Source: Thuidium tamariscinum
Taxonomy: Eukaryota > Streptophyta > Bryopsida > Hypnales > Thuidiaceae
Length of the DNA stretch: 64,000 nt
Assembly: GCA_947034885.2 (NCBI GenBank)
Contig: OX344750.2
Span: forward strand, 41,898,821-41,962,820
Reading direction: 5' to 3'
Every line of letters starts with the position of its first letter. Positions within the stretch are counted from its first letter, which is position 1. Positions 1-12,880 of the stretch are shown here, piece by piece. The notes under the pieces are model-generated. The model worked only from the letters and a program-made list of their open reading frames with translations, was not told where the DNA came from and did not search any database. Position numbers and translations under genes: made by a program.

Positions 1-290
1 CATAAAGTTTGATCCAGGTGCTTCTTAAACTTTATTTTTTCAATTCTTATTCTCTTCACTAGAGGTATACGCTTTTAGATTGTTTATTAACCTTGTTGTG
101 GTGCAATATATACCAGTTTCTTCATTTACAAATTGACATGTCCCTATGGAACTATGGATAAAAAGATTGTCAAACGGGATTGGATGCGGGTTTCAATGTG
201 TCAGTGATTAGAATTGTTTTAATTCTTCCTTCACATGTCAATCATAATGAATTGTTAAATTTAGTATATGGGCCACAACAAAAAATATAA

Positions 291-715
291 ATGTCAAATG
301 AAGTGTTTTTGATAGGTTGGTAGGAATGATCATGTCATTATCAAAAATTTGATTATATTCCTAAAATGTTAGCTAGAGTGCCAAAGACCAGTGCGAATGG
401 CGTATTGAAATGTTTGTACTCAATGATTCTATCAATATCTCCGTGTTTGTGGTTCCATTGACCCACAAACATCTCCATACGATATTCACACTCGGTTCAA
501 CTAACACCCACGCAACATGACCACAATCATGAGAGGCAATTACCATTGAGGTTTGAACCCTATACCTCGGGACCCCATGGAAGTTGAAGAAGCCAAGTGA
601 TTGAATCACAATTTTCTTTCATGCCTTAACATGAATGCCCACTTGATGTCTTGAACTTTGCCTTCTAAAATGTAGTTGGTTTGTAAGTCCAAGTATGTAG
701 ATGCTGTGAAGTGGA
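291..715 (-). repeat. Dispersed AT-rich repeat unit, copy 1 (SINE-like)
   Basis: About 420 bp that recur almost unchanged at 2408-2825. Read on the minus strand, the stretch around 540-610 contains GGTTCAAACC, close to a pol III B box, about 35 bp downstream of TTGGCTTCTTCAACTTCC, which could be a weak A box. That suggests a tRNA-derived SINE, but no poly-A tail or target-site duplication was found, so the class is uncertain. Confidence 0.55.
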
Positions 716-935
716 CGGGTGGCACTCCGCTCCATCTCGACCGCCCATCTGCCCGTCCGCCTGTCCGCCCATCCGCTCCGTCTCCAGCGCCCGTCCGCTC
801 CATCTGGACCGTCCACTATCCTGTCCGCTCCATCTCGACCGTCAACAAGACGCTTGCTTCGCCACAATTCGGGCGTCCGTCTGCCCGATCCATCTCGGCC
901 ATCCAAATCCCGTCCGAAAGTCCGTCCAAACACGT
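715..935. repeat. GC-rich CCGTCCGCCC-type tract, copy 1
   Basis: Degenerate short tandem words such as CCGTCCGCC and CTCCATCTCGACC, strikingly GC-rich against AT-rich flanks. Overlapping ORFs in several frames (Arg/Pro/Ser-rich on plus, Asp/Gly/Arg-rich on minus) are by-products of the repeat. Similar tracts follow the other two repeat units, at 2826-3075 and 5590-5735. Confidence 0.7.
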
Positions 936-2370
936 ATAAGAATGTCTTGCCCGCCAAAGCGACCAGTTTCAAATTTCTCTTACGTAGCATTGGATTCTTC
1001 AAAGAAACAATGGGCTGGCATTCTCTCAATGACAGGCAGGAACCAGTGTACGTTGAGTGCTGGTAATTTGTAGCAAGGTGGCTGGTTGATTTTGAGAATT
1101 TCGGAATGAAATAGAAAAGTATAGGAAGTGATTCCGAATGAAAAAATGAGATATTCAAAAATAGACCGAGTAGGAAAAAAAATTCTCGGCAATAAAACCA
1201 TCCACCTTTGGAGTATTTAGGAAAAATACCGTTTTGCCTACCTTTCTTATGGTAGGCAACCGACCAAGCATAGAATTCCTAGGAAATTTTTTAGACATAA
1301 ATATAGAGAATTTTATCAGTATACTTAGTTTTGAACAATGAATTGGAGATTTGGAGTATTGGTCTATAGTAATGTCATACCTTTGTCAAAAAGCATCTAA
1401 ACTCTAAAGTAATGGGGAGACTAAGAAATTCTATGAATCTGGCTCTTATGGTCTTATACTAGTTTTAGATGAGTGCAATTAAAATGGCAATTTTGAATGA
1501 TTTTTGACAGAGAAATGGCCTTGGGCCTTTAGGGGTTAAGCCTTTCAAAAGTTTAGGGGCCTATTTTGGACTTTGATTTTTGAACAAACAATTGTGATGG
1601 AATTTCTTTATCTTCCTATTAGATTTTTTCCTATAAATATGTACAGTAATTGCTTTGAATGGAAGATAAATTTCATAGCCTAAGAATCAATACTTATAAA
1701 AAAATGTCGAGGTTAATATTTTATATCAATAGAGATAAGTAAGGGCAACAAGAGGATTGTATATTTGAAATCTCTTGTAGAATCAAAAGCCTAATTATAA
1801 AACGAAGAACAAATTTGAGGAAGTTGTAGGATACGTAAAATTTAGTTATAATTTTTTCAAGAAAATGAACTTTCCTCTTGCAAATTCATAGTAAAAAACA
1901 CTTTGTTTCTAGTTTTCAAACTCTAAATATCTTAAAAAAAAACAATAGAAAAAAAATGGGGAGTATAATTAATAAATGCCAAAGATGCCTTAAAAAGAAA
2001 CAATAGGAAAAAAAATGGAGATTGAATACAAATTCACCAAGAAACCAAAAAAACCTGGCCCCATTTTTGAAGTTTAGGATACATGCCAAATGGAAAAAGA
2101 AAAAGTCAGCTAATAGTTTAATTACATTAGAAAATGGGGGATGTTAAGTGACTAAATATGCACTTTGTAGGCTTACTTCCGCATTAACTTTGAAAAATCC
2201 GAGGTACCTTCTAGAAGCTAGGAAATTCTCTGAAATCTCTACAAAACTCCTCGAACTGTGGTTGCAAGTATCCAATGCACCATTGCACCATTGCACTATG
2301 AATGCAAAAAATTCAAAGAAAAGTTCATCCTTCACTCAATGGCAATTGCATTGAAATCCCTGAATCCTCT
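936..2370. other. AT-rich intergenic DNA, no gene seen
   Basis: No coding signal. It holds a lone right end of the TTAA-flanked transposon family (CCTTTAGGGG followed by TTAA at 1528-1539) with no partner left end found. The rest is unremarkable AT-rich DNA. Confidence 0.5.
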
Positions 2371-2394
2371 ACCCTCTAAACCCTAAACCCTAAT
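2371..2394. repeat. Interstitial telomere-like repeat
   Basis: About three units of the plant telomere complement (CCCTAAA) in a row. This could be a telo-box or a relic of break repair; it is too short to say more. Confidence 0.5.
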
Positions 2395-2407
2395 TCCTGA
2401 CATTATA

Positions 2408-2825
2408 GATGTCAAATGAAGTGTTTTTGATAGGTTGGTAGGAATGATCACGTCATTATCAAAAATTTGATTATATTCCTAAAATGTTAGCTAGAGTGCC
2501 AAAGACTAGTGCGAATGGCATATTGAAATGTTTGTACTCAATGATTCTATCAATATCTCCGTATTTGTGGTTCCATTGACCCACAAACATCTCCATACGA
2601 TATTCACACTGGGTTCAACTAATACCCACGCAACATGACCACAATCATGAATCATGAGAGGCAATTACCATTGGGGTTTGAACCCTATACCTCGGGACCC
2701 CATGGAAGTTGAAGAAGCCAAGTGATTGAATCACAACTTCCTTTCATGCCTTAACATGAATGCCCACTCGATGTCTTGAACTTTGCCTTGTAAAATGTAG
2801 TTTGTTTGTGAGTTAAGCCGCGTTG
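2408..2825 (-). repeat. Dispersed AT-rich repeat unit, copy 2 (SINE-like)
   Basis: Near-identical to 291-715, differing by scattered substitutions and a short duplication near 2648. The B-box-like GGTTCAAACCCC on the minus strand (around 2675) is closer to consensus than in copy 1. The two copies are direct repeats 2.1 kb apart. Confidence 0.6.
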
Positions 2826-3075
2826 GCGCCGTGTGGCAGACGGTTAGCACTCCGCTCCATGTCGATCGTCTGATCGTCCGCCCGTCTGCTCCATCTCGGC
2901 CGTCCGACCACCCGTCCGCCCCATCTGAACCGTTGAAATCTCGTCCGAACAACCGTCCGCGGAGTGCCCCATCCGCCCGCAGTGTGCATTCGCGTGTCAT
3001 TTTTGGCCGTACGATCTTTTGGCGGACGCATGTGGTCCACACAATTCTGCCGTCCGCCAGTGTGCCGTCCGATGC
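2826..3075. repeat. GC-rich CCGTCCGCCC-type tract, copy 2
   Basis: Same word content as 715-935 (CGTCCGCCC, CTCCATCTCGGCC, CCGTCCG). It again abuts the AT-rich repeat on its left, so the two modules look like parts of one larger mobile or amplified unit. Confidence 0.65.
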
Positions 3076-3298
3076 GGACAGGACAATCCACCTTGGTGGA
3101 CAGCATAAAAGGCGCGGCGAACGGCCTATTTACGCGCACTTGCTTTCCTCGCGGAGTGGGTTATCCAGTGCCTTCGGGAATTTGTAGAACCCTTCTGCTT
3201 TGGTGAGTGAGCACTGAGTAGGTGTCACTATTTTGAGTTGCATAAACTCGTTCTTCACATTGTAATTCATTAATTTCTTCTTAATCAATCTGATCACT

Positions 3299-4408
3299 AT
3301 GCCTCGTAAAGGATTTTCATTACCGCGAGGAAAGAAAAACACAAAGGGCAAACCACAAGATGTAAACTGGAAAGATATTGAAGACCGATGGTGTGTGGCT
3401 GAACGTGGATGGAAAGAAGAGACCAAGAAAGTTTAGGATTGTACAACATGCAGGAAGTATGTGAAAATGGTACACCTTGCCAAATTTTGGGAACATGATC
3501 GGGCAGAGCTGCAAATTGCCTGTTGGGAAGGACAAATGTCCTCATGCTTGAGCCAACACTTTGTTAGGCGGTACGAAGAAGTTACTTCTGCTGCAAATAT
3601 CCTTAGCACGAAAATAAATGTCATGAATTATTCCACCATGGCTATGGTTTGGGCAGAGATTGTGCTTCACAAGGAAGTGGATTGGCGCACTATTACAGGG
3701 CGCAATACAAAGAACTTGGATTGCATTCGCGGCATGATTTACACAAATTGGACAGGGGTGAGTGATTGCATTCCGGAGTAGTTCAATCGAGGACAATTCG
3801 AGTATCCTCCAGTTCTGTTGCCGGATGCAGAGGACGATCTTACAAATGATGATGACATCGATGACGTTCCTAAGCCTGCACCACATGGACATAGGCATGA
3901 ACGTCGTGAAGAACGTGAAGACATCAAATTTGAGCAACAAATGCGGGAGGCAATGCGTAGAAGCGTAGAGGATCGTGGTCGACAACATCACCATGATAGG
4001 TCTGGCCACCGTGACTACAGTACACATGGCACAGAACATGGAGGAGGGAATTCGCAATACGGTAATGCCCCCCAAGGTGGCTCTCAATACTATCCGGGTA
4101 CTGCACACTATGGGCAGTATGGAAGGGCTAGCCAAGGAGGGGCTAGCCAAGAAGGGGCTAGCCAAGGAGGCTTCCAATATTATCTTGGATCCACAACAGG
4201 GGGATCATATGGGCATCAAGGAGGCTCAAATTATGATGGTTCAAGTGCAAGAAGAACTGAATACAATGCTCCAGCTCCTCCTCCCACTTTTGGAGGTCCA
4301 TACTATGGAAATTATGGACAAGACGGTACGTCAAGCGGATATGGATATGGCAAATCAAGCTCTACATACCCAAGTCAGAATGATGACGATACTTCTAATT
4401 CGGAGTAG
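3299..4408 (+). pseudogene. Broken transposon-like ORF with Gly/Gln/Tyr-rich tail
   Basis: One reading frame runs through this region, starting at a plausible ATG, and it is interrupted about twice. The N-terminal part is basic and Trp/Cys-containing. The middle is acidic then Arg/His-rich. The C-terminal third is Gly/Gln/Tyr/Ser-rich and includes three tandem copies of a 15-bp unit near 4127-4171 (ASQGG-type repeats). I do not recognise the family firmly; the layout and the repeat-rich surroundings suggest a fossil mobile-element protein rather than a host gene. Confidence 0.4.
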
Positions 4409-5200
4409 AATAGAGTTCTAATTAAAGCGTAGAATGTAGGACTGAAAGATTGTAGTTATTGTAGAATATAAAGTGTTCATATAAATTTTGATAGAATGTG
4501 TGTGGCTAGCAATCAAGCATAGTATTATTATTTTAGTAAAGAATAGTCGTGCATTTTGCAATTTTTATCAAAATACATTGTATAGTATAGGAAAGTAGGA
4601 ATATCGAATATTTAAGTGACAATGTTTTGAAATATAAATATTTCATTGCACTATTTTGTCATTTCTATATCTAAGTCATTTTTGTTATATTTCCCCCAAA
4701 AAACATTGTTTTCGGTTTTAGAATGTAATCGTACTTCACTTGTTCTCAAGAAGGTGAACATTGAACCATAATTTGATGAAGTTTGATTGCAATTCATTTC
4801 AAATTCTCCTGTAGTAATTCATTTAAGCAATGATGTGCAAATTAATGAGTTATTAATTTTATCCTACACATCTAACAAGAAAATAGATTTTCTAAAGTAA
4901 AATATTTATTATTTCAATACCTATCTTTTATTTCCAGTGACTTAGTATAGTGAAGGATTAATATCTTGCAATAGTCTCAGAATTCCTAATTGCAATATTG
5001 CATGTTTCTCATAGCATCATAATCAATACAACTTCAAGAAGACTTTGACATTCAATTATTTAACTATTGAAGAATTCAAGGAGATATTGTATGCATATCT
5101 AAATATTTCTCAAAATTTATAGTTTTTTCTATTCCCTTTATTAGAAATCCACATGTTTTAATTTTTTATAAACTTTTTTTGGGTGGAATTTGTACTAATT
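4409..5200. other. AT-rich intergenic DNA
   Basis: No ORF, RNA gene or clear terminal repeats seen. Confidence 0.5.
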
Positions 5201-5735
5201 TTTTAATTTACGTTTCACATGTTCCTATGGATTTATAAGAGGAAAGATTATGAAGTTTGATTGTAGAATGTATGCTACTCGCCTATGTGAATTAAAATGT
5301 GTGAATAATTAGGATTTTTTTTCTTACATGTCAAATATAATGAATTGTTAAATTCAATATATTGAATATACCCCTAAACTCAAAAATTCAAAACACTAGG
5401 TCAAGTGTCTTCAATAGGTGAGAATCAAGTAGGAACTATCATTTCATTTTTAAAATTATGGTAAAATTTCGAGAGTGGTTGTAGGAGACTAGTTCCAATA
5501 TTGGTCTCAATTATTTGTGGTTCAACTAATTTGGTACACCTCAAACATCTCAGATTCTGAGACCAATATTCAAAATGGCCTCCCTCAAACTGAAGCGACC
5601 CGTCCGCCTGTCCGCCCACCCGCCCGTCCGCTTTGGTCGATTGGTGCGGCCGTCCACTAGACGATAACGTCAAAAAACTGTAAATTGCAAATGACGTCCG
5701 AGAACTAGCGGACGCTGCCGGTGGACGTCCGGGCA
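5200..5735. repeat. Diverged third repeat unit plus GC-rich tract
   Basis: 5200-5460 resembles 120-370 at a lower identity (shared runs such as ATGTCAA, AATGAATTGTTAAATT, CCTATGGA). It is followed at about 5590-5735 by another CCGTCCGCCC-type GC-rich tract. This repeats the order seen in the other two units. Confidence 0.5.
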
Positions 5736-5759
5736 TCATGTCAACCCTGCTTCACTAAT

Positions 5760-8700
5760 TCTAACTGCTTGGGTTAACACGGGAATAGGTAATTGGAGTA
5801 AAAAGGGAATAATTTTATCCCTTCCAACGTAAAAACCTCAATACTCAACCCTAGAGTAAAAAATGAATTCTTATGGTAAATTTTGATTGTTGACCGGTTC
5901 ATCAAATTTACCTCGTTGAATCCTTTTTTCTTTATCTAAGTAGTCAAATTCCTTGGGTTTATTCTTTTACCCTTCTATGGTTGGTTAAAGTCAATTTCCT
6001 CTGATTATTCCTCAAGTAAATTTATCGTGAGTAAATTTTGACCGTTGATCAGTTTACCAAAATTTACTTGTCAATTATTTTTCTTTGGAATTACTTTCGG
6101 CTTTTGACTTTTAACTTCTACTTCTAATCAAAGATCTAATACTCCAAAATCTAGGTTTTTTGGTGATTCTATCCTTTTTAATGACGTTGGACTTGGGTAA
6201 TTCTAGATTTATATTACTTTCTAATTTGGTGAATAATGGCTAGAGTCTATGTTAAAGAAATTGGGAAAAAATGAGAAAAAAGGGATTTTCAGAGACTAAC
6301 CTCCATTATAATGGCTCCAAGGTCTTCGTGTGATTCCATGAATTCTCCACGTCGTGCTTGTTCCACCTCCAGCTTGATATTTTGGTTTTGTTTGAACACC
6401 TTTGAATGGGGTATTTCCCTTCAAAACCTCCTTCCTTTCTTTTAATCTTGTTTTGTAGTTTTCCTTATTTTTTGAGCTCCTTCCTTTTCTTTTAAATGGT
6501 CCCCAAAATCAACCTATAAAATATCCTAATATAATCTAATTTTTGAAATTAATCACTAAATGGCTTTAAGAGTCAATTCCACTACAATTAAGGTTTTCCA
6601 ACTTTTCTCCAAATTGGCAAACCTCTAACTTCTCAAAGTCAAACTATTCTTTTATTTGTTTTTTTCTATTTGTCTCTAATCTAAAACATCCGTGGTTAAG
6701 GAAGTCAACTTATTCTATATGGTTTTCTGCACCACCCAACTTCCTTCTTCTTCCTCCCCTATTGCTAATGCTTAAACCTTCACTCACACTTCTTCACTCA
6801 TACTTGTACGCTTGATCTTGGAGCTTGTACTTGCAAATTTTGGGAAGATTTTTGGAGATGGGCTTGTTGACCAGATCAGACCTACCCTTACCTTGCTTCC
6901 TTCTGACCTTCTCCTCACCTTGTCCTGGACTTTTGGATTTTCACTCAGCTTTGAAAATTTTGGTGTTTTGGTTTCACCAAGAATTCTCTCTCCAATTCCC
7001 ATACTCTCTGACTTACTTCTAAGTTGAGATTTTAATCTAAAATTATTTTCAATACTCAAGCTCAAATTTTAAACTACAGATGTCCTTCCAGAAGTCACAC
7101 CAGGTGGTACAATTTTCCAAAAAAATCAAAATCAGGCCCCCTTGGGGTATCACCCTATTTTGGTATTTTGGTTTTCCAGAATCAGTTTGATATGGACATC
7201 CAATTAGCCATACATAACCATTCTGTACTTAATGGCTAGTTAACTAACCGATTATGTATTTAGTCTACTCAGTCTGCTCAGTGGCCGGCTGGCTGGTGGC
7301 CGAGGCTGTTGGGCCGGTGCTGGCTGAGTGGCTGCTCCTGGTTTTCTATGGCTGCTCGTTGGCTACCTGGTTCGAGATGGAAATTTTGAGTCACCCAAAA
7401 CCCGGCAGTTGCTAGCCATGGGTATCACAAATTTTGGGGTCTTCTAGAGGACCCTTTCACAAAATCCCAAATTGGAATTTTGGTTTAAGTAAGTTTAAAG
7501 CTTCGCTGTCCGAGTGTTTTAAGCCCGAATTTTGAAATAGATTTAGTGGAAAAATCACAAGTCCCTAGAAGTTCGGCGATAGCTTCACCGTACTAGAGGT
7601 ATGGACCTCAAATTCTAGGATGATTTTGCTAGAACTTCGCTCACTCTAAGAGCTAAAAGAAGTGTGGATCCTACCCAACTTCCACAGTGCAATAAGGACC
7701 CAAATCATACGTTTAAGCTTAGGAGGATCCTCGATAAGTCAATCCAGGCTGTGAATCCCTTGTCAAAAGACTTAAATCGAATGGTTTCAGTATCAAACTT
7801 AAAAATAAAATGCTAATGGAATTATTAAGCGTTCCTAAAGGTACCTCAATCCCCTTTGGAAGTGCTCACAACAAAAGAGCCTAGGAATGTAATGGAGAAT
7901 CAAGTGTATAAAGAGAACAAGAGTTGGAGGATACCAAACTTTGCAAGATAATCACTTGTAATGTAGACTTGAGAAAATGATAGAGATGATGGAATGGATG
8001 TAAGCGGTATAAGAAGGTTTTTGAAAAGAGGTTTGATAACGAAAGAGTTTTCGAAAATGAAATGGAGGTTTGAGATATGAAAATGATAAGAGGTTTGATA
8101 CGAGGGGAGGGGGAGGCCTTTTATACATTTCCAAGGCCTCCTCCCCCCTCAAGTTACATTCTAAACTAACTAAGAAAAATCCAAATTAACGTTTTAAAAA
8201 TCTACCCTACTGCTGTGGCTACTCTAACTTTTGGAGAAATGGTCCAATCGCCAAATGGACAGCGCCATTAGCTTTAGAAGACCCAAATTAGTCTAGAAGA
8301 ACCCTTACCCCTTACTCCCGGAGCCTAATTGCGCTTAAAAGCTAACATTTACGAACCGGTAAAAAGGGTGGAAAATCTATCTCTTGGAATTGATTTTTTC
8401 CAAAGGTTTTGACTAGCCAGGGTTGTCAGTAAGGTCCAAGAATGTTGTATGAGAGTCTAAGTTGACCCAAATCGGACTCCATATGCTCCCCGTACGCCGG
8501 TCAACTCGCAAGAGTTTTGGTAAAACCATTAAAACTTGTTTTTGCTGCTGATTTTGGTACTTGTCATTGTCAGAATGTCTTGAAATTTGGCGAGACACCT
8601 ACTTATGCTAAAACATACTATCTTAATTTTTAGTGAGATTTTACCATCATCGTGGAAATTTCTATAATTTTCTAATTGCCGGTGAAAGCGGTTGACTTCC

Positions 8701-11700
8701 ATGGAGTCATTTCCGTAATCCAGAAAATTACGAAACTTTTAGGGGATCTTCAATGAATCCCCCTAATGACAAGCGCAAAGTTTTGCTAAAAACATACACT
8801 GCCTAAATAAAGTAGAAATTGTATTATGGCGGAATTAATTCCTCAGGGGAAGAATCATTCCTATACAAGGGAATCTCCATGAGTTAGCTTCACCATGATG
8901 CTTGTAGGAAACTATCGGACTCCTGTGGTTGCCAGTCGAAGCCCAATCTTCCGGGATCTTTGGAAAGTATTCCGGTAAGGCCCGCCTTAGTGCTAAGTCA
9001 TATCTTGAATATTCGTTAGTGCAATCTCTTGATAATTGTGTAATATCATGTCTAATTTCTTGATAAGACATAGAAATTGGCCCTGAGGAGTCTTTTAAGG
9101 TACTCCAAAATTATTATAACTAATTCTCTATCATTAGCGGGAATTGTATCAATCCTCCTTTGAGCACTCTTTTTAGTTGATTTTTAACCATAATGACCCT
9201 AACTATGAGCAATAAGCGGAAAAAAAATCTGAGGCCTGAGTGACAATGACGGTGTCGGGTAGAGAGGAGCGCGCTTAGAGAACACACATGGTGTCTGGCT
9301 GCACGTTGATGAGTGAAGTTAGGTAAGTCTTCAAAACTCGAATCTTCTCTTGATCTTCACTCGAATCTTTGCTTGAATCTTCACTTGTTCATTCGTTGGC
9401 CTATTCTGCGGCTGGCTCTATAGGGCCAAGGGTGAAAGTGTGTAATAAGAAACAAGGCTTTGGACAGGTAAAACGGCACGGCCAACACGAGTGACCGTTC
9501 GGATAATGAGCCTCTAAACTTTCAATCCACGATAACCAGGAAGCGCCTTTCATCAATGGAAACAACATAAAAGATCGACCATATGGGCCATTAATCCCAC
9601 TTCCTTGCCACAAACACAAAATGGAGCGCTTACTGGATAACCACGGCTCGCAACAGGTTTACAATGCAGAAATTGAATTTTCAACTAGCCTCCAAAACTG
9701 GCTGGGAATAACAGAAATGAAAACGAGCTACAAGCCACAACACAAGGCTAAATCCTCGACATGTACGGCCTTCAAATCTTCAAGTCTTCAAAAGAACCCA
9801 AAGAACCCCAAAGAACCCCAAAGAACTTCAAAGAACCCCAAAGAACACTAGAAAACTTCTCCTCTCACTAGCTGCAACCTTCTTTCTAGTGTTACAGATG
9901 GCTTAAGTCTCCAAATACTTAGTGTAATAACATTTTGGAAAGATAACTTTACAATGAAAACACCCTCCAAATCTCAACTCTATCTAAACTATTGTCCAAA
10001 AGTTATTAGAGTGCAAAGTAGAGGTTCCTCAAATCCCTTGACAACCAACTACTGCCTCTATATAACTTTTGAACTATAAATCCAAATTGTAAATGTGATA
10101 GCAATTTAGAATCCTCAAACTAATATCCACAATCTCAGAAAGTTTCATCAGAAACTAAGACTCTGTCCAAAAGTTATTAAGGAACAAAGTCTTGGGTTTC
10201 TAAACCAGAAAGGCAACACTCCTTCCTATCTTCTACACTCTGTAATTTCTTCAATAAGAATTCAAATGAAGTGAATTAACTCATTATGGATAGTAAATTT
10301 TATAAACTAACTCCACAAGAATTTAGAAAGACATATGAGAAACACACCCAAAGTTATGGTCGTTTCAAGTCATGGCCTTTCTCCTTCCAAACTCCAATTT
10401 TCCTCCAGACCTTCAACTCCTCATAACTTTCTCCTCCAAACTCCAAACCAGATGAATGATGACTTTTTGAAAAGCTACTACAATTATATACAATCTCTTC
10501 AAATCTCAAGACAAAATGAAAAATATTCTAAAAGTTATGGCTCAAAGTTTAAGCCTTTGCTCTTCTCAATGGAAGGCCCTAAGTCCTCTCAACTTCAAAA
10601 CTCTATATCTTTTGATTCACAAGTCCAAATTCAACTTGCAAGCACAGTTTGAAAAAATCTAATCACAAGGAATCAAATGCCAAAATTTTAATTCCAAAGA
10701 TTCAATATTCAATGAGCTACATCAATCCAAAATTCGGCTTCAAAACCCCATTGACACTCACACACAAAACTCCGTCTCCACACACACTAAGAAAAAACTC
10801 CCAAAAAAAACTCTCTAAAACTCCACTAAGAGGAGGAAGAAGATCACTCACCAATCCTACTAGACCCTAAGTTAAGTGGGAGATGCCCAAATGGATCTCC
10901 AAACAACTGTTGGCCAAAGGAAAAGAACAAGAACATAAGTTCAAGTTTACTTTCCAAAGCCAATGAAACTCAAAGGTCAAACTAAAAAAAAAACTAATTC
11001 TAACTCATAATCTTATCTTCTAAACATATAGATAAAATATAAGATTAAAATTAGATATTAAACTTCAACTAAACTAAATGGAGGTAAAAACTAAAGTCAA
11101 AGAAGAATCCTAAGACTCTAAATCTCATGACTTCATAAAAACCCTCTAGTTCAACATTTTAGTGTTGAACTTCAAACCTAAATATAGATTCTAGAACTTG
11201 AATTTTAAAATTTAATTTAAATACAAAATACGTATACATTTTAAATAGTGTATATATTTACATCACGACAACGGGACTCACAGTATACTAAATTGTTTGG
11301 AGACCTTACAACTTCAAAGTTGTTGAGACTAAGTTTGGCTTTCTACAAGTTTGGGCAAGAGTATTCATTGTAGGTACATCTTCATGGCTTCTATCCAAAC
11401 CTTCTACTTTGGATTTCTCCTCAAAATTGTAGGTGTACTACTTGGTGAATTTTTTTGGAATGGCTTTCTTCTTGTGCTTCAATGGCTTGTTGTAATTTAA
11501 ACTATTTGTCTCATTATTGCACTTTAAGATAGTACCATAGCTCTAAGCTATAGTTGCCAATTTTTGTTTAAGTAGTTGATTTTTATATACATATAAACAT
11601 GTGTAGATAGTGGTTCTTCTTGAAATAGTTAGAAGGTTCAACTTGAATGTGATGTTTCTCCTTGAACTTGATATTGTGATTGTTTCTGTTTCTCTATGAT

Positions 11701-11818
11701 GTGTTTGAAAGTGCTAGGCTATTCAGAAAAAGATTTGACTTGTACACAATTCCATGCCGCAATTGTGAGCTTCGTTATGTTGGAGTTTCTTTGGGGGATA
11801 ATTGTATAATTAATATGT
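5760..11818. other. Long repeat-like AT-rich stretch without a supported gene
   Basis: Only short unsupported ORFs occur. The best is an ATG-started 78-codon minus-strand ORF at 8835-9071 with a mixed, protein-like composition but no family I know. A minus-strand ORF at 9401-9619 has no ATG at its start. Neither has convincing splice partners. Short tandem repeats are listed separately. Confidence 0.5.
9792..9847. repeat. 10-bp tandem repeat, about 6 units
   Basis: Consecutive copies of AAGAACCCCA with one variant unit (AAGAACTTCA). They create a Lys/Asn/Pro-rich ORF that is an artefact. Confidence 0.85.
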
Positions 11819-11821
11819 ATG

Positions 11822-12017
11822 CACTATAAGAAACTCATGTTTTAAATAACAGATTTTAGGTGACATCCAATGTAGCAACATGTGTTTTTATGTCACCAAT
11901 GATGTACACGACAAGATCTTGATGTTATGGCGGACATCATTCTTGACATAAAAATATGAGTTGCTACATTAGATGTCACCTAAAATTTGTCATTTAAAAT
12001 ATGAGTTTCTTATAGTG
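11822..12017. mobile_element. CACTA-type MITE, 196 bp
   Basis: A near-perfect inverted repeat with arms of about 74 bp. Both ends read CACTATAAGAAACTCAT inward, and there is a 3-bp target duplication ATG at 11819-11821 and 12018-12020. CACTATAAGAAA ends and 3-bp duplications are hallmarks of the CACTA (En/Spm) superfamily. There is no coding capacity, so it depends on a transposase elsewhere. Confidence 0.88.
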
Positions 12018-12530
12018 ATGTATAGTTCTTGATCATGGTCCTTTGAACGGTAGCATGTGTTGCATCATCTTGTGTATGTAATGCATTGGAATGTCAAGAA
12101 CACATGTACTTGAATGCTCTTAGAGTGTATTCATGATCTTCGTAAAGTTCTATATTTGTAAAATATATAAAATAGGGTTTAAAGAATTAGTCCATCTAAG
12201 AATTTATAAAAAAAAAGGTGTTGAAAAATACACACATGTAATTTTTTGCACATGGTTATAAAACCATATAGGGTGTACTCCCCCTCCTCCCGAGAACAAA
12301 CTACTACAACATTATTAATAATTAGAACAAAATACATAGCAACTACCTCAAGAAATAATATGGCTACCTACTAAACACCCTAGGCCTTTTTGGATTCAAA
12401 AATGTCATTCTTTTGAAGTGTTATAGGTAATTATAAATGTCACTAAGGTATAGAAAATTGCAATTTTACAATCTTGTTATGTACATGTTGCAGATGACAT
12501 TAATTAAATTTGGAGTCATTCAGTCACATA

Positions 12531-12672
12531 CACTACAAAAAAACAAGGGAATAAATGACTCGTCCATAGAGTCATTGTAGACAACAGTGACTACAAAATG
12601 ACACTTTTGTAACTATTGTTGTCCACAATGACTCTATGGACTAGTCATTTAATCCCTTGTTTTTTTATAGTG
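12531..12672. mobile_element. CACTA-type MITE, 142 bp
   Basis: Inverted arms of about 65 bp. The left end is CACTACAAAAAAACAAGGGA; the right end in reverse is CACTATAAAAAAACAAGGGA. The flanking trinucleotides are ATA and ATG, so the target duplication is imperfect. This is a different subfamily from the element 500 bp to the left. Confidence 0.82.
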
Positions 12673-12880
12673 ATGGATTGGAAGGTTAAAATGTTATAGT
12701 ATTGAAAAAGGATGTTGAAATTTTCCTAGAAACACATTTGGAGGTTAAATAAAAATTTTAAACCTAGTCAAATGAAAAAAAAATTTAACTATAGAGTGCT
12801 TCAAATACATTGGTGAAAAAATATCATTCAATTGACTTGTTGTGTCTGCAAATGGCTTTGAAATGTCAAAACAAAAGCAT

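Noticed and set aside
619-1158. 179-codon minus-strand ORF and overlapping plus-strand ORFs
   Set aside because: They are by-products of the GC-rich repeat tract, open in several frames at once, with Asp/Gly/Arg or Arg/Pro/Ser repeat composition.
291-2825. The two direct repeats as LTRs of one retroelement
   Set aside because: There are no TG...CA ends, primer site or polyprotein signal between them, a third diverged unit lies further right, and a B-box-like motif points to a SINE-like origin instead.
8835-9071. ATG-started 78-codon minus-strand ORF
   Set aside because: Composition is plausible, but it is short, isolated in repeat-like DNA and matches no family I know; mentioned only in the region entry.
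10335-10870. Two adjacent plus-strand ORFs rich in Ser, Lys and Asn
   Set aside because: Low-complexity AT-rich DNA; the frames look random and have no domain or splice support.
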